Assembly: GCA_037951105.1 (NCBI GenBank)
Contig: JBAMJV010009745.1
Coordinates: 1-64,000 of the forward strand
DNA: 64,000 nt
Reading direction: 5' to 3'
DNA from: Echinarachnius parma
Taxonomy: Eukaryota > Echinodermata > Echinoidea > Clypeasteroida > Echinarachniidae
Shown piece after piece: positions 43,851 to 54,807 of this stretch. Position numbers and translations under genes: made by a program. Within the stretch, counting starts at the first letter, position 1. Each line of letters opens with the position of its first letter. The notes under the pieces were generated by a model, which had not been told where the DNA came from, searched no databases, and saw only the letters and a list, made by a program, of their open reading frames with translations.

Positions 43851-45793
43851 ACCACAAGCTGGCGCAATTATAGTATCGTGTACGGTAGGGCGAATGAGAT
43901 AGTGACCAGAGACGATGGTCAGCAGGTCAGTGAGCTATGCAAATAAACAACGGTTCAGTGGGGTAATTAGATGACTGCGCGACCTGTATACACGGCTATA
44001 CAGCCATTGCGCGTTGTATAACCGCAGCTAAATTGAAGTTGTCGCATTTTGTCGTCGATGCACTTACAAATACGATGCCAATCGGCAATAGCGATCATTA
44101 CCATACCATACGCGTAATATAAATATTGATATTTATTAAAACCTGGGTAGTTTCGCAACGTGTTATATCTAAAATGGTTTCTCAATATATTATTTGTTTT
44201 ATCTACTCCAATTTATATTCTTACAAATACTTTTACGGCGATAAATCGTTAGTCAGTGCTCGGCTTCTTAAACGGGCAATTGACATTGCTGACTTTCCCT
44301 TTTCTTCGATCTGGAGGACGACCACGGGGCGGGAGCGACGCGGGAATGCCTTATTGTCCTCCGCAAAACGTATATCCTTCGATCGCGACGGTCGGGGAGT
44401 CGCCGAATCCTCGGGGTGAGGATATCTCGAGTGGGTGGGGTTGAAGCTTACCGTATTAATATAATAGATGATTAAAGGGATGAAAATTTGTTGTTTGTGA
44501 ACACGCTGGATTGTAAAAGAATTTACCAGAACACGAGCAGGTTGGAATTTACAATGTAGAACAAGATGGAATGTACAATGTACAAGGACAGGATGAAGGT
44601 GGTGAAATGTACATAGTTGTTTACCATCTTCTGTAGATTCCGATCTTTGTTTTAAAAGTTTGTTGACATGCCTAGATTCAGTCAGTTGCCTGATGTGCAA
44701 GTACATGTACCTCTATGGCTGCTACATGTATATGACTGTAAGCTCACAGGGGAGTTGAAATTGCACACTATAATGTGTATATTTGCATATATTGTACCCA
44801 GTTACTAAGGGTAACAATGTCTCGTTTCTACAGTGCTTAACTGGTGTGTTATGCACTATATAAATGTTAATTATTGTCATAAAGTATTATCAATGTGTTC
44901 AACCTTTTTAACCCCCTTGCTTACACGAACCAAGCGGGCCATTTAGGTTTCAGAAGCTCATAGGGAACTGGTAAATGCTTTGAAATTGATAATGTGCTCC
45001 CGAACCGGTTTAATTGTAACAGTAAGGTACTAATGTAATGTAACTGTGCTTACTAATTTGTTGACAGGGGTGAAATGACAAGGGCATCTCCCTCTGTAAT
45101 GCTTTTACAAGCCATTAAAGTCTACTTCAACTTATTACAGTCTGTGTTGGTACACATCTATTAGGTTCACGAAGGGGTCAAGAAGTCGGAAAGTGTATTG
45201 AGGAATAATTGCATGATGATGAATGTTCAAGATTTACATATCATTAGATCTTTGCAATGTATTTATGTACATGTACTGTATGTATAAACTGGTCCGTGGG
45301 CTGCAGACAAACGATAACAACTCTTACATCATACTTATCATTGAAATATGCAGGGGCTATCATTATCATCACATCACCTTTAAAACCCATTCAGTAGATT
45401 AGTGGGAAATCCAAGCTCCGTTATAACGAGCTCCGTTATAATAACAAGCTCTGTTACAACGAGGTGTATGTTTAGAGCAGTACATTTCACAGGTACAGGT
45501 CAATGTATTTTATTATTTTCACACCCTGAACAAAAACAAGGTGAATTCAATGGGCCAACCCCTACAGAAATCCAAGTGTTTCAAAGACCAACTCGAGACA
45601 AAACATGTATATTCTTGTCCCAAAACTTCTATTCGTATACCAAATCAACATCACCCTGAACAACCCAGACTGTGTCGGTTCGGTGTTAGTTGGTCTCTGT
45701 CTTTCTGATGTGACTAGGGTCAAATAATATTTCAAACTAGTTTTATCTAAAGTTATTTTCCTTAAAATTCTCTATTCAAAATGATCTTTCCAG
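43851..45793. other. Intron 2 end; CpG-rich patch, no gene
   Basis: 44230-44450 is CpG-rich (GGGCGGGAGCGACGCGGG, TCGATCGCGACGG) with overlapping open frames of up to 157 codons that resemble no domain. 45405-45465 repeats GCTCCGTTATAACGAG-like words. Confidence 0.5.
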
Positions 45794-46891
45794 GTTCGAC
45801 GTACACAGGTAACTGGCAGCTGATCAGCTGCACCACCCTCAGTGCTCCCCAGTACGTATCGGGCCACCAGACAACCAGACAGACAGCTGGACAGAACCCT
45901 GGCCAGAACCCAGGACAGAACACACAACAGACGGTCATCAGCCAAACGACCAGGCAACAAACCATTCGACGATACAATAACACAATTTGTAATGTTATTT
46001 TTACAGGTTCAACGTACACAGGTAACTGGCAGCTGATCAGCCGCACCACCCTCAGCGCTCCCCAGTACGTGTCGGGCCACCAGACAACCAGACAGACAGC
46101 TGGACAGAACCCTGGCCAGAACCCAGGACAGAACACACAACAGACGGTCATCAGCGAAACGACCAGGCAACAAACCATTCAACAATACAATAACACAATT
46201 TTTAATGTTATTTTTACAGGTTCAACTTACACAGGTAACTGGCAGTTGATCAGCCGCACCACCCTCAGTGCTCCCCAGTACGTGTCAGGCCACCAGACAA
46301 CCAGACAGACTGCTGGACAGAACCCAGGACAAAACACGAGACAGACTCTCATCAACCAACAAACTGTTTTACGCAACACTAGAGTCGGGGGACAGCCAAC
46401 GGCAAGGCAAAATGGCGGGCAGACCTTGTTAAATCCTTCGCAAACGGGACGTCAGAGCTCCGTGAATACGGCGGCGCTTACGGGTCCGCGAACGGGGATT
46501 TATACACCACCAGATCAGCCGCGGCAGTATGTGCCAAGACAAACGGGATCGCAGTACGTGCCACGCCAAACGGGGTCGCAGTTTGTCCCGCGACAAACCG
46601 GATCGCAGCAGTTTGTTCCACCTCAAACCGGATCGCAGTATGTACCACGCCAAACGGGATCACAGTTCGTGCCACGCCAAACGGGATCACAGTTCGTGCC
46701 AAGACAAACCGGATCTCAGTTTGTGCCACAACAAACCGGACAGCAGTTAGTACCGAGACAGACGACTTCATCCATCTATAGTTGCTACTCGCAGGGTTGT
46801 CACTACAGGTGTCGCACGGAGAGCAACGGTCAAGTGCAATGCACATGTCCACCTGGCTACATGCTAGGCTCTGACCAGAAGAGCTGTGTTG
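45794..46891 (+). CDS. Exon: Gln-rich 71-residue repeats, nonapeptide repeat and EGF-like module
   Basis: This exon is 1,098 nt, phase 1 at both ends, open throughout; the donor is GTTG|GTAAG. In order: (1) a unit starting GSTYTGNWQLIS, present three times at an exact 213-base (71-codon) step from 45794, 46007 and 46220, the third diverging after QNPGQNT; (2) a Gln/Thr/Gly-rich stretch; (3) eight tandem RQTGSQFVP-like nonapeptides at about 46537-46755; (4) an EGF-like module from SCYSQGCHYRC to KSCVG with CTCPPGYML, six cysteines. The repeats have no acidic calcium site and look like a disordered or elastic, possibly cross-linkable linker (inference). Copies 2 and 3 each carry their own TTTTTACAG acceptor in frame, so an exon start at 46007 or 46220 is also possible. 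Confidence 0.8.
46537..46755 (+). repeat. In-frame 27-bp coding minisatellite (RQTGSQFVP, 8 units)
   Basis: Eight tandem units of nine codons, one with an extra Gln codon and the last degenerate (QQTGQQLVP). Variation is mostly synonymous or Tyr/Phe and Arg/Gln exchanges. Other frames stay open through the array because the unit is a multiple of three, giving spurious 73- and 140-residue open frames on both strands. Copy number is likely to vary between individuals (inference). Confidence 0.85.
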
Positions 46892-46960
46892 GTAAGACAA
46901 ATTATTATCTATTTTAAAAGTTCATATATTGCTTTCACCTCGTATATTCAAATGACCATC

Positions 46961-47175
46961 CCATCTGGAACCTACAATGGTTGTCTATGTTCTTGGCATT
47001 CCTACCTACTGTATGTGACATTGACAGCAATGGTCAAGAGCAGTAACCGTGTCCATCGGGATACATGCTGGGCCCTGACCAGAAGAACTGCCTTTGTGGA
47101 ACCTGCAATGGTTTTCAATTTTGTTGGCATTGCTACACAAGATGTGTCGCGATGAAAGCAGTGGCCAAGCATCAA
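46961..47175 (+). pseudogene. Decayed duplicates of the preceding EGF exon end
   Basis: About 70-280 bases after the donor of the large exon, the segment GACAGCAATGGTCAAGAGCA to AAGAACTGC repeats the end of the EGF module (SNGQVQC to SCVG). A conserved Cys codon has become TAA, and the GTAAG donor is lost. A further half-copy, from about 47097, resembles the SCYSQGCHYRC segment, so the parent was duplicated in at least two steps. There is no intact splice pair, so these are not counted as coding. Confidence 0.7.
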
Positions 47176-47845
47176 GCTCATAACAGGTCCCTTATAAAAA
47201 TGTTTATAATAAAGGCCTATCCAGTCTTGTCACAACATTATAATCCCAACCCTTCTCTGAGATTGCCCTTTATCATTCACGAGTAAGAACTAAATTATCT
47301 CTTTAAAATGGGCAATAATTTCTATAAAGCAATTGAGGCCTGGTCTCCAAAACCCTTGGGGTAGGGCTTATGGAGAATGTATAGTAACCAGTTCAGGACT
47401 GGTCCCAAACAAATTTGGGCTTTGGGTCTATGGAGAATACATGTTGTAACAAAATCAGTCTGTCCTGAACGGGTTAATACAACTAACAGTTTGATCTTGA
47501 AATGATCAAAAGAGAGGTCAATAGTAAACCTTTTAACATGTATTTCATCTTAATCTCTAGACACTCACTTTGATTAGAGAATATAATATACTGAGTCACT
47601 ATAAGAACTGGCTCTTATTTTTGAAAACAAGATAAAAGTCGTCACATTAGGTATTAGCAGCAAAGTTACTATTATTACCACCCTCTTTCCATCCCCGCAG
47701 GGTTGTATAAAAGTCATGAATGTTTATAATGTCCCCCTTTTAGTGAAACTGCAAAATCATGCGAATCATTCATGCTGTCATCATTAATGGGGACATTAAT
47801 TCGCTGATTTCCTAGCACCCATTATAATTTGGTATTAAAAAGCCT
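47176..47845. other. Intron 3; unassigned
   Basis: Includes a CAGGACTGGTCC / GTCCTGAACGGGTTAA quasi-palindromic repeat at 47385-47478. Confidence 0.5.
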
Positions 47846-47849
47846 TTCT

Positions 47850-48560
47850 CATGCACCCAGTGAAAAGTGACTAATATAATGTAATATGTGGTATCAGACA
47901 GGGATCAGTAACATAATTAAGAGGGGGATGGATTTAACCCCCTCCTAGACTGTTTGCACTTTGCTGCTTCCCCAGTATGCCCCCTCTTGTCCACTTTTGC
48001 TACACCCACCCCACAAGTTGCTTCTAGCCCCCTCGTGTCCTCTCCAGCAACACCCCTTCCCCTTTCTCATGCATCCCTTGAAAAGTCAATAATGTAATAT
48101 TTTGTACAGGGATCAATAACATAATTAAGAGGGGGATGGATTTGCCCCCCTCCCTGGAATATTTGCCCCTTGTTTCTCACAATTATGCTCCCTCTTGTCC
48201 CCTTCAGCAACCCCCCACCCCCCCCCCCCCTCCCCCTGTTTTCACTTTCTCCAGTGAAAAGAGAATAATGCAAAATGTGGTACAGGGATCATATACATAA
48301 TTTAGAGGGGGATGGATGTGGCACCCCTTCCTAGAATGTTTGCACCTTGCTGTTCCCCCCAGTTTGCCCCTCGAGTCCCCTCTAGTCCCCTCCAGCAACC
48401 CCCCTTTCTCATTCATCCAGTGAAAAGCAACTAAAGTAATAGGTGGTATCAGATAGGGATCAGTAACAAAATTAAGTTGATTGGGATGGATTTGCCCCCC
48501 TCCCCAGAATCATTGCCCCTTGCTGCTACCCTCTCTGTAACCAAACATCCCTTTCTGACA
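47850..48560 (+). repeat. Tandem ~170-215-bp repeat, four copies
   Basis: CCAGTGAAAAGTGACTAAT-type starts at 47861, 48078, 48254 and 48421, each followed by CAGGGATCA, ATAATTAAGAGGGGGATGGA and C-rich CCCCCTC stretches. Confidence 0.8.
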
Positions 48561-48612
48561 ACCTTTCCCCTCAATCGTGTTGGAGGTTTTGCCCCTACCT
48601 AGGCCCACAAAG

Positions 48613-48946
48613 CAACCTAAAAAATACCTTTTTTTTCACGAGGGCGATTTTGAAAATTTTGAGAGAGAAAAACGCCCTCGTGAAATTATTCACGAGGGCT
48701 ATTTTGGGGCTCATGGGGGCTCTTCTTTTTTTTTACATCGTTTTCACTGCTCAAGGGTCTAATAAATGATTATCATGATGTGATCTATCCGATTATGCCA
48801 TGTTTGGTACGTTTCTGGCGCTCTCCGATCATGCAGAAATGTTTTTTGTTTTTGTTTTTTTTTCGCCCCCGTGCTGTGGCTCACGGGGGCGATTCCAAAG
48901 GTATCGGGGGCGAATTGCCCTTTGCCCCCGTGTATTTTTTTGGTTG
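48613..48946. mobile_element. Element with CGGGGGC/ACGAGGGC motifs, 8-bp duplication
   Basis: Perfect 8-bp repeats CCACAAAG lie at 48605-48612 and 48947-48954. Ends CAACCTAAAAAATAC and GTATTTTTTTGGTTG are an inverted repeat. Inside, CACGAGGGCGATTTT and CACGGGGGCGATT units recur in both orientations. Relative of 14005-14279. Confidence 0.85.
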
Positions 48947-49297
48947 CCACAAAGCCCCTTACCCCTTTTTGCTACATTGGCGCGCCAAGCCCCATCTTGC
49001 CCCTTTCTCCTATCCCCCCCAAACAAGTTCCTCTTCTCCCAGCTACACTAATGAGGGAGACCCTGACATTTCACCAGCCTTATATACTGTACAGCTTGGT
49101 TGTCAATAACTTTGCAGACATTGATTAAACATTAAAAGTAAAAGTGCAAGTGGGGATTGATATCTAACAACATTTTTTGATCCGTAACTAGCGCAAAGTT
49201 AAAAATAAAAATGTAACTTCTCATTATGCAATCACTAAGCAATGATTGATTTCAACTCAAAGTTGTATTTTGTAGAATGTGTTTCCTTTAAGCAAGG

Positions 49298-49540
49298 CTC
49301 GACATGAGCAGTGGCCCGGTGGTCCGGGTCCACCACATATTGATGTCAGGCTACCCCAAAATGAAAAAAGAAGAAGATTTTGGTGGCCCAATGCGTATCA
49401 ACACGTATACTGTGCACTCAAACAAGTTCAAAATGAGACTGACACACATTTTTGGGGTTTTGGGTTTTAATACTGAAAGACTTTTCTTTTTTTTTCGGGC
49501 CACCAAAAATGGAAAGATTCATTGTGGAGCACTAGTTTAA
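49298..49540 (+). mobile_element. GCTCGA-type element fragment
   Basis: AAGGCTCGACATGAGC start, GTGGCCCGGTGGTCCGGG and CGGGCCACCAAAAA motifs. Confidence 0.6.
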
Positions 49541-49601
49541 GATAAATTGTAAAGCACTTTCACTTTGATCAATTAAAATCGGTTCTTTTCCCTGTGCACA
49601 G

Positions 49602-49721
49602 ATGTTGATGAATGCCAACGATACCCAGGCCTGTGTCAGCAGGGTTGTCAGAACACTGTCGGAGGATATAGGTGCACCTGTGGCAGTGGACTACTTACTG
49701 CCAACAGAAGAACATGCTCTG
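49602..49721 (+). CDS. Exon: calcium-binding EGF module
   Basis: The acceptor is CCTGTGCACAG and the donor CTCTG|GTAAGT. It is 120 nt, phase 1 at both ends, encoding one whole domain. The peptide starts DVDEC, continues [10 protein letters not shown] and [11 protein letters not shown] and ends RRTCSG: six cysteines, the acidic DVDE calcium-binding start, and C-x-N-x4-Y-x-C-x-C, the Asp/Asn beta-hydroxylation consensus of cbEGF domains. This is the most canonical domain of the gene and fits fibrillin, fibulin, LTBP and related proteins. It follows directly on the EGF of the previous exon. Confidence 0.9.
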
Positions 49722-49802
49722 GTAAGTAAAACAAATCATTAAATGGTCGGCACTGGCATTTCGATCAAGGAGTCAGCAAATATTGTTCAGTAATGCTTAA
49801 TG

Positions 49803-50157
49803 TCAATGGTGATGATGCTGCTGGTAGTTGGAATGATGACGACAATGACGACGACGTCAATGATGACAATGATGATGATGATGATGCTAATAATGGTAAT
49901 GATGGTGATGATGATGATGCTGCTGCTGGTTGAGATGGTGATGGCAATGACTATGATGATGATGATGATGTTGATGATGATGATGATGATGATGATGGTG
50001 ATGATGGTGATGATGATGATGATGATGATGATGGTGATGGTGATGGTTAGAGCTGAGTCAAATCGAATGGCTATTCGATATCCGACCGTGAAGGTCGGAT
50101 ACCGAATACAAATTTTCGGATACGAATATCCGAAAAAAAAAAAAAAAAATTTAAATG

Positions 50158-50188
<31 letters not shown>

Positions 50189-50316
50189 ATTTTTTAAATT
50201 TATTTATTTATTTTTTTATTTTTTTTTCCCCCCGTTTAATTTTGTAATCCCCATTCGATATATTCGATCAGAAAATGGCACACTAACATCACACTGTACT
50301 GACGGACAGAATATTT

Positions 50317-50356
<40 letters not shown>

Positions 50357-50357
50357 G

Positions 50358-50393
<36 letters not shown>

Positions 50394-50508
50394 TTTTTTT
50401 CGAATATTCGATATCCGACCGTTTTTACACGACTCATATTCGAAATGCAAAATATCCGGTTTGACTCAGCTCTAGTGATGGTGATGGTGGTGGTGGTGGT
50501 GGTGGTGG

Positions 50509-50552
<44 letters not shown>

Positions 50553-50700
50553 GTGATGGTGATGTTGATGTTGATGTTGATGTTGATGTTGATGTTGATG
50601 ATGATGAAAATGATGGTGATAGTAATGATGACGATGATGGTGCTGACTGTAATGGTGACAGTGACAATGATGAAGATTAACATGAAAAAGACGTGAATGA
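49803..50700 (+). repeat. GAT/GGT trinucleotide microsatellite, split by an element
   Basis: (GAT)n with GGT, GTT and GAC variants on both sides of the 50048-50474 insertion, including a GATGTT run at 50560-50600. It yields the 298-codon Met-rich open frame, which is not a gene. Confidence 0.95.
50048..50474. mobile_element. hAT-like element in microsatellite, 8-bp duplication
   Basis: Ends TAGAGCTGAGTCAAA and TTTGACTCAGCTCTA are a perfect 15-bp inverted repeat. Flanks GTGATGGT (50040-50047 and 50475-50482) match, though they lie in a repeat. Inside, ATTCGATATCCGACCG-type quasi-palindromes occur near both ends, with A and TTTA runs between. Confidence 0.85.
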
Positions 50701-50910
50701 TAATGATGAAGTAGGTTGTTATGGGTGGCAGTGTTTTTGCTATTTTGAAGATTTGTTTAGATGGTCACTTTACTGATGAATGCAATCGAGATGATCATCT
50801 GTTTTGAACGTAAAATGATGATGATCATGGTCATCAAGGATTGTATTGGTAATAACGATTCATCGCTAGTTGGAAGCTCCAATCTTATCTTCTTTTCTTT
50901 TTGCTTGCAG

Positions 50911-51105
50911 GTGGATGTTCCTCCTGTAATTCCAACTCGAGGCCGTACCCAAACCCAAGACCAAATCCTAGGCCCTACCCCAACCCCAACCCCAACCCCA
51001 ACCCAAACCCAAACCAAAATCCAAATCCAAATCCAACCCAAGTTGGTGGCAACTGTCCCCCGGGATTCCAGGCACAAAGGACCCCGCAGGGAGTGCAATG
51101 CATCG
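50911..51105 (+). CDS. Exon: Cys-rich module with Pro-Asn repeat
   Basis: The acceptor is TTTTTGCTTGCAG and the donor ATCG|GTAAG. It is 195 nt, phase 1 at both ends. The peptide begins GGCSSCNSNSRPYPNPRPNP, followed by about eight PN dipeptides (with one NQN), then GGNCPPGFQAQ and GVQCIG. Four cysteines: it reads as a short EGF-like or half-EGF module split by a Pro-Asn insert, rather than a complete EGF. The coding repeat is CCCCAA/CCCAAA-rich, so the other strand is G-rich. Fibrillin-1 has a proline-rich hinge near its N-terminus; equivalence is only a suggestion. The next exon must start in phase 1 and was not found. Confidence 0.8.
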
Positions 51106-52580
51106 GTAAGTTATCATAAAAGATTTGTATCTCTTTTCATCCACTTAACTTTATCATTTTGATTGAAATATGTTTCTTATGCTACTGTGAATACATGTAC
51201 ATGTAAGTGTAGGTGTAGTTGCAATGATTGTTTTGTTGTGGGGTGTCCTAGGTTATAAAAAAAAGTCAAATGTACTAGGGGCCAAGCGCCACTTTGCGAC
51301 GCCATAGTAATCTCACTTTAGATCAGTCAAACTGAAGTTAGCAAAAACTTAGTGATCAGTTTTGGTGAGAGAGTATATCTGCGCCTCGCTAAGTATCGGT
51401 TATGTCTGTAGATGTACAGTGACTCTAAAAGCTTCCATTCATTTCAATCTTATGCAATGCATTGCATATAGGATCCTGTATATAGTAATCGTTTGCGCTT
51501 TGAATTTTCTCGATAAGCGTATTATGGCATAAATAAACATCGCTCACAGTGCATACAAACATATATATGCGTGATTGACTAATCAAACAGGTAGTTGTTC
51601 TGTGATCTGGATTTAGAGGACACAGAGATTAGGAGATATTATATAAAAATCATGTATATTAGATTCAAATTCTTTTATATATCTTCATATTAAACCAATT
51701 ATCACAACCCCTTCCCTTCCACCATCAATGAATAAAGAGACAGACCATGACAAGCATGAATAGTCAGTTTTTAAAAGGAAGTAGCGCTCATCGTGCTTTG
51801 AATTTTCCAAAATAGAGCATAATTTCATCGCGCACCAGACAGTATACAAGCCTGTATCTCATTTGCTCTTTTCCTTTGAGATGGTAAATGTCTAGTAACA
51901 AAGTTAGAAATGCTGGCGTGGTTGGCAAACATTACAGATTTCCCTACCATCAATCACCGAAATAAACCATATTTTGTTGATCATGGAGATTTTGTACAGT
52001 ATTGAGATTTTCCTTTTATACAACTTTCTATTAAAAAAAAAGAAGAAGGTATTTCAAAATTCCAAAATAAGAGTTGCATAGAGCATAGCTTAGCCTAGCT
52101 AGGCTTATGTACGACTGTTTTTTTTTTCACATTGGAGATTTTTTAGTAGATTTGCAGCAGTTTGCAGCAGTATTTTCTTCAAAACTCCAAAATATAAGGA
52201 TTGACCTTCTAAAATTATACCCTCCTCCTGAAGATGGTCCGAGTTTAATCCGGTGTGTCATTTCTATCAGGATATAGAAGCCCACCACAAATAAATTCCA
52301 AATCTGTCTAATTTGGACCACTATAGAGTCGAGATAGGTTCCATGTCCTGAGATGACATTTTGGCCAGAAAAGAGGAAATGGGAAACATCTGAGTTGCTA
52401 TGGTAATCTGAGATTTTTGTTTTCTTCATATATAGGGAAAGAATTTCATCTATAGGAAGTCTCTTTCTGTCTGTCATCGGTGTCGGTGTCCAGATCGCGT
52501 AGGAAGTTGCGATGTGTGGGATGTGTTAATCGCAGACACACTGGGATGCTGTGCTGATTGATGTACACACTTTATGTACT
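51106..52580. other. Downstream of the last visible exon; unassigned
   Basis: No further EGF exon was recognised. A 116-codon minus-strand open frame (52127-52477) has no domain. Confidence 0.5.
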
Positions 52581-53236
52581 GTATGTAGGGCTCGATACTT
52601 GCACTGTCCCGGGCCAGTGAAATTGCACTTCAGGCCCGCAGAAATTTATAAGAAGTCATATTTTGGTGGCCCGATCGGGCAAGCAGATTTTCAACCCGAC
52701 ATTGACAAAATTCGAAATATCTTGTTTTCTTCCATGTCATGCTTCATCTATTTTCACAGGTTTGATCAGGAAAGAGTGATAATTTGAATAGTAAAATGTT
52801 TACTCATGAAATAACATCTTTGGGCCAGTACATTGTTTTTTTCGGGCCACCGGAAAAGGGGAAGAAATTATTTCACTTGGCCGACCGGGCCACTGAAAAA
52901 AAAATTAAGTGTGTGAGGTATATATCATGAAAGATAGATAAAAAAAGGCATAGATAACAATGCAGGAGAGTCTAGAAAACGTGATCTGAATGTTGGGGCA
53001 TTGGATTATGGACAACGGTAATCATATTTGGAGAGAATTCCGTAGGAAAACTTCTTCGTCATCAGTGACCAGAGCTAGAGTGTAGGAAGTTGTGATGTGT
53101 GGGATGTGTTAATTTCAGATGCACTGTGAGGTAAACATCACGAAAGAAAGATTAAAACAAGGGATAGATAACAATGCAGAAAAGTATAGAAAACAAGATT
53201 TGATGTTGAGGCAATTGAAATATGAAATGATTATGG
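52500..53236 (+). repeat. Tandem duplication with GCTCGA-type element inserted
   Basis: AGGAAGTTGCGATGTGTGGG (52500) recurs at 53086, and ATAGATAACAATGCAG at 52950 and 53163. A GGGCTCGATACTTGC to GGGCCACTGAAAA element lies at 52587-52915. Confidence 0.65.
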
Positions 53237-54805
53237 ACAATGATAATGATATCAAATATGACCAGCTCTTGTAAATCTCTGTTTATATTACGCTCAGCGG
53301 AACCTTGAAATCAAATCAAATCAAAGCTTCAAGTTACGACAGGAATGAAGAGAAGATAATACATATTTCATTCAACTTTCTATTAAACAAATTTTCTATA
53401 CCACTGTTTTCCCTGAAAGTGGATGTAAATGACCAGATATGATGAGCAGCTGGATATAATTTTCCCCTGTAATAAATATAATAAATAGCCAGACCTAGCA
53501 TAAATAATGAATGACCTTGTAACCATCTGTATGACATCATGCACCACAGTCAAGGAGGGTTCAATACCGAATTTACTCGCGCTATAGTGTCACTTTCAAT
53601 TTTTCATCCTTTAATTTCCATTTTTTTAGTCAGAGTCAAAAATTGTCAGTCATATTTCATATGTTTTATCCACACTTCCTATTTTGTAGCCATACTTCCT
53701 ATGTTAAGCTGTAGTTTTCTACTTGCAAGTTTATTTAGTAGCGGAAGATATTGGGAACCACACACCCTTTCTTCCCTGTGACAGCCATTCATAAAAAATG
53801 CTTTTGAAGAAGTGACATAGTTGGACTGATTGGGAGAGGGGAGCATATAATTATTGGAGGTGCAATATTTGTATGTATTTGTTTAAGGAATTCCCCTAAT
53901 GTTTGTTATTTGCATCCAATTACTTGGGGAAGGGGGGGGGGGGGGAAGGGCATGTCCCCCCCTGACCCCCTCTTTCTCCTCATACTCATAGCTGTGTCAA
54001 CATCTTGAAGAGTGCATTAATAGTGTATATATTGTAAACTGTAGGGTTGAACAAAATGCTGTTGACTGTAACAACATTTTAAAAATGCTGTTGACTGTAA
54101 CAACATTTTAAAAATGCATTTGACATAAAAATAAAAAACATAAAAATACAGGAGCAGTATAGGATTCTATCAGTTAAGTTCTTATATAACCACAAGTACA
54201 TTCTCTGAACCCATTCCCTTCGAGATTCTGAAATCCCCATAGACCTTGTACATGGCCTACCCGGTTCCTGTAAGCAACGGTTTAATTTGAAACCCTGGAA
54301 CTTGTGTCTCTATGAGTTCTTTGTATGTCCATATCCAGATTTGACAGGTTCTTTTCCACATGTATTTAAAAGTCTGTTCTAGGATTATTCATCCCCAATT
54401 TATTGGTTAGGATTTTGTCCAGCCCCTTGCAATGAGGTCACCAGGATATTGAATTGATGATAGAAATATGATTTGATTGTTGGTCTAGACACAGAAGAAG
54501 CTGAAACTGACTGTTTAGTCCACAGTGACTTGGTTCAAGACTAGGTCAGGTTAGCGCAGGGTCGTCCTAAATATCGCTTGCTCATTTTGAGCAGGTCCCT
54601 TATTAAAGGGAGCTACTATAACTGTCCTAAGAAACAATGTTGAATTTGAATCCAGAACTGTGTTGGAATAAAAGTGACTGTAGAACCCTTTCAGTTGATT
54701 TTTGAAAAAGACACATCAGTAATATGTTTATGATAAAGTCACAAAGAGAGGTTAAGTTTAGAACAAGGTCATCCTAATATTGCTTGCTCATTTTGAGCAG
54801 GTCGC
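53237..54805. other. Unassigned with small direct repeats
   Basis: ATGCTGTTGACTGTAACAAC in two adjacent 33-base units (54057-54117). CTTGCTCATTTTGAGCAGGT occurs at 54578 and 54781. G run at about 53934. Confidence 0.5.
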
Positions 54806-54807
54806 TT

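Larger units (their letters stand above)
15224..51105 (+). other. Gene model: fibrillin-like multi-EGF matrix protein (partial, 5 exons)
   Basis: Seen: five exons joined in one frame, with introns of 7,962, 22,381, 2,710 and 1,189 bases. Every internal junction is phase 1 with AG acceptor and GT donor (GTAAG, GTGAG, GTAAG, GTAAGT, GTAAG). Phase-1 symmetric exons are usual for EGF-type extracellular modules. The product would be secreted and cysteine-rich, with long Gln/Pro/Asn-rich linkers. Known: fibrillins start with a Cys module holding a CCPGW motif, followed by EGF-like modules. Inference: a fibrillin relative or another multi-EGF matrix protein. The start codon, signal peptide, promoter and 3' end are not seen; no fibrillin 8-Cys (TB) module was found. 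Further exons may hide in the 22 kb intron or after 51105. Confidence 0.75.

Noticed and set aside
44233..44706. 157-codon minus-strand open frame
   Set aside because: No domain, no splice context, runs through a CpG patch and AT-rich DNA; likely chance.
45762..46178. 138-codon minus-strand frame and other frames over the long exon
   Set aside because: Antisense shadows kept open by the 213- and 27-base coding repeats.
49800..50696. 298-codon open frame, the second longest in the window
   Set aside because: It is GAT/ATG microsatellite plus a transposon with A and T runs; poly-Met with no domain.
50980..51030. CCCCAA/CCCAAA run as an internal telomere repeat
   Set aside because: It is in frame as Pro-Asn codons within an exon with splice sites.
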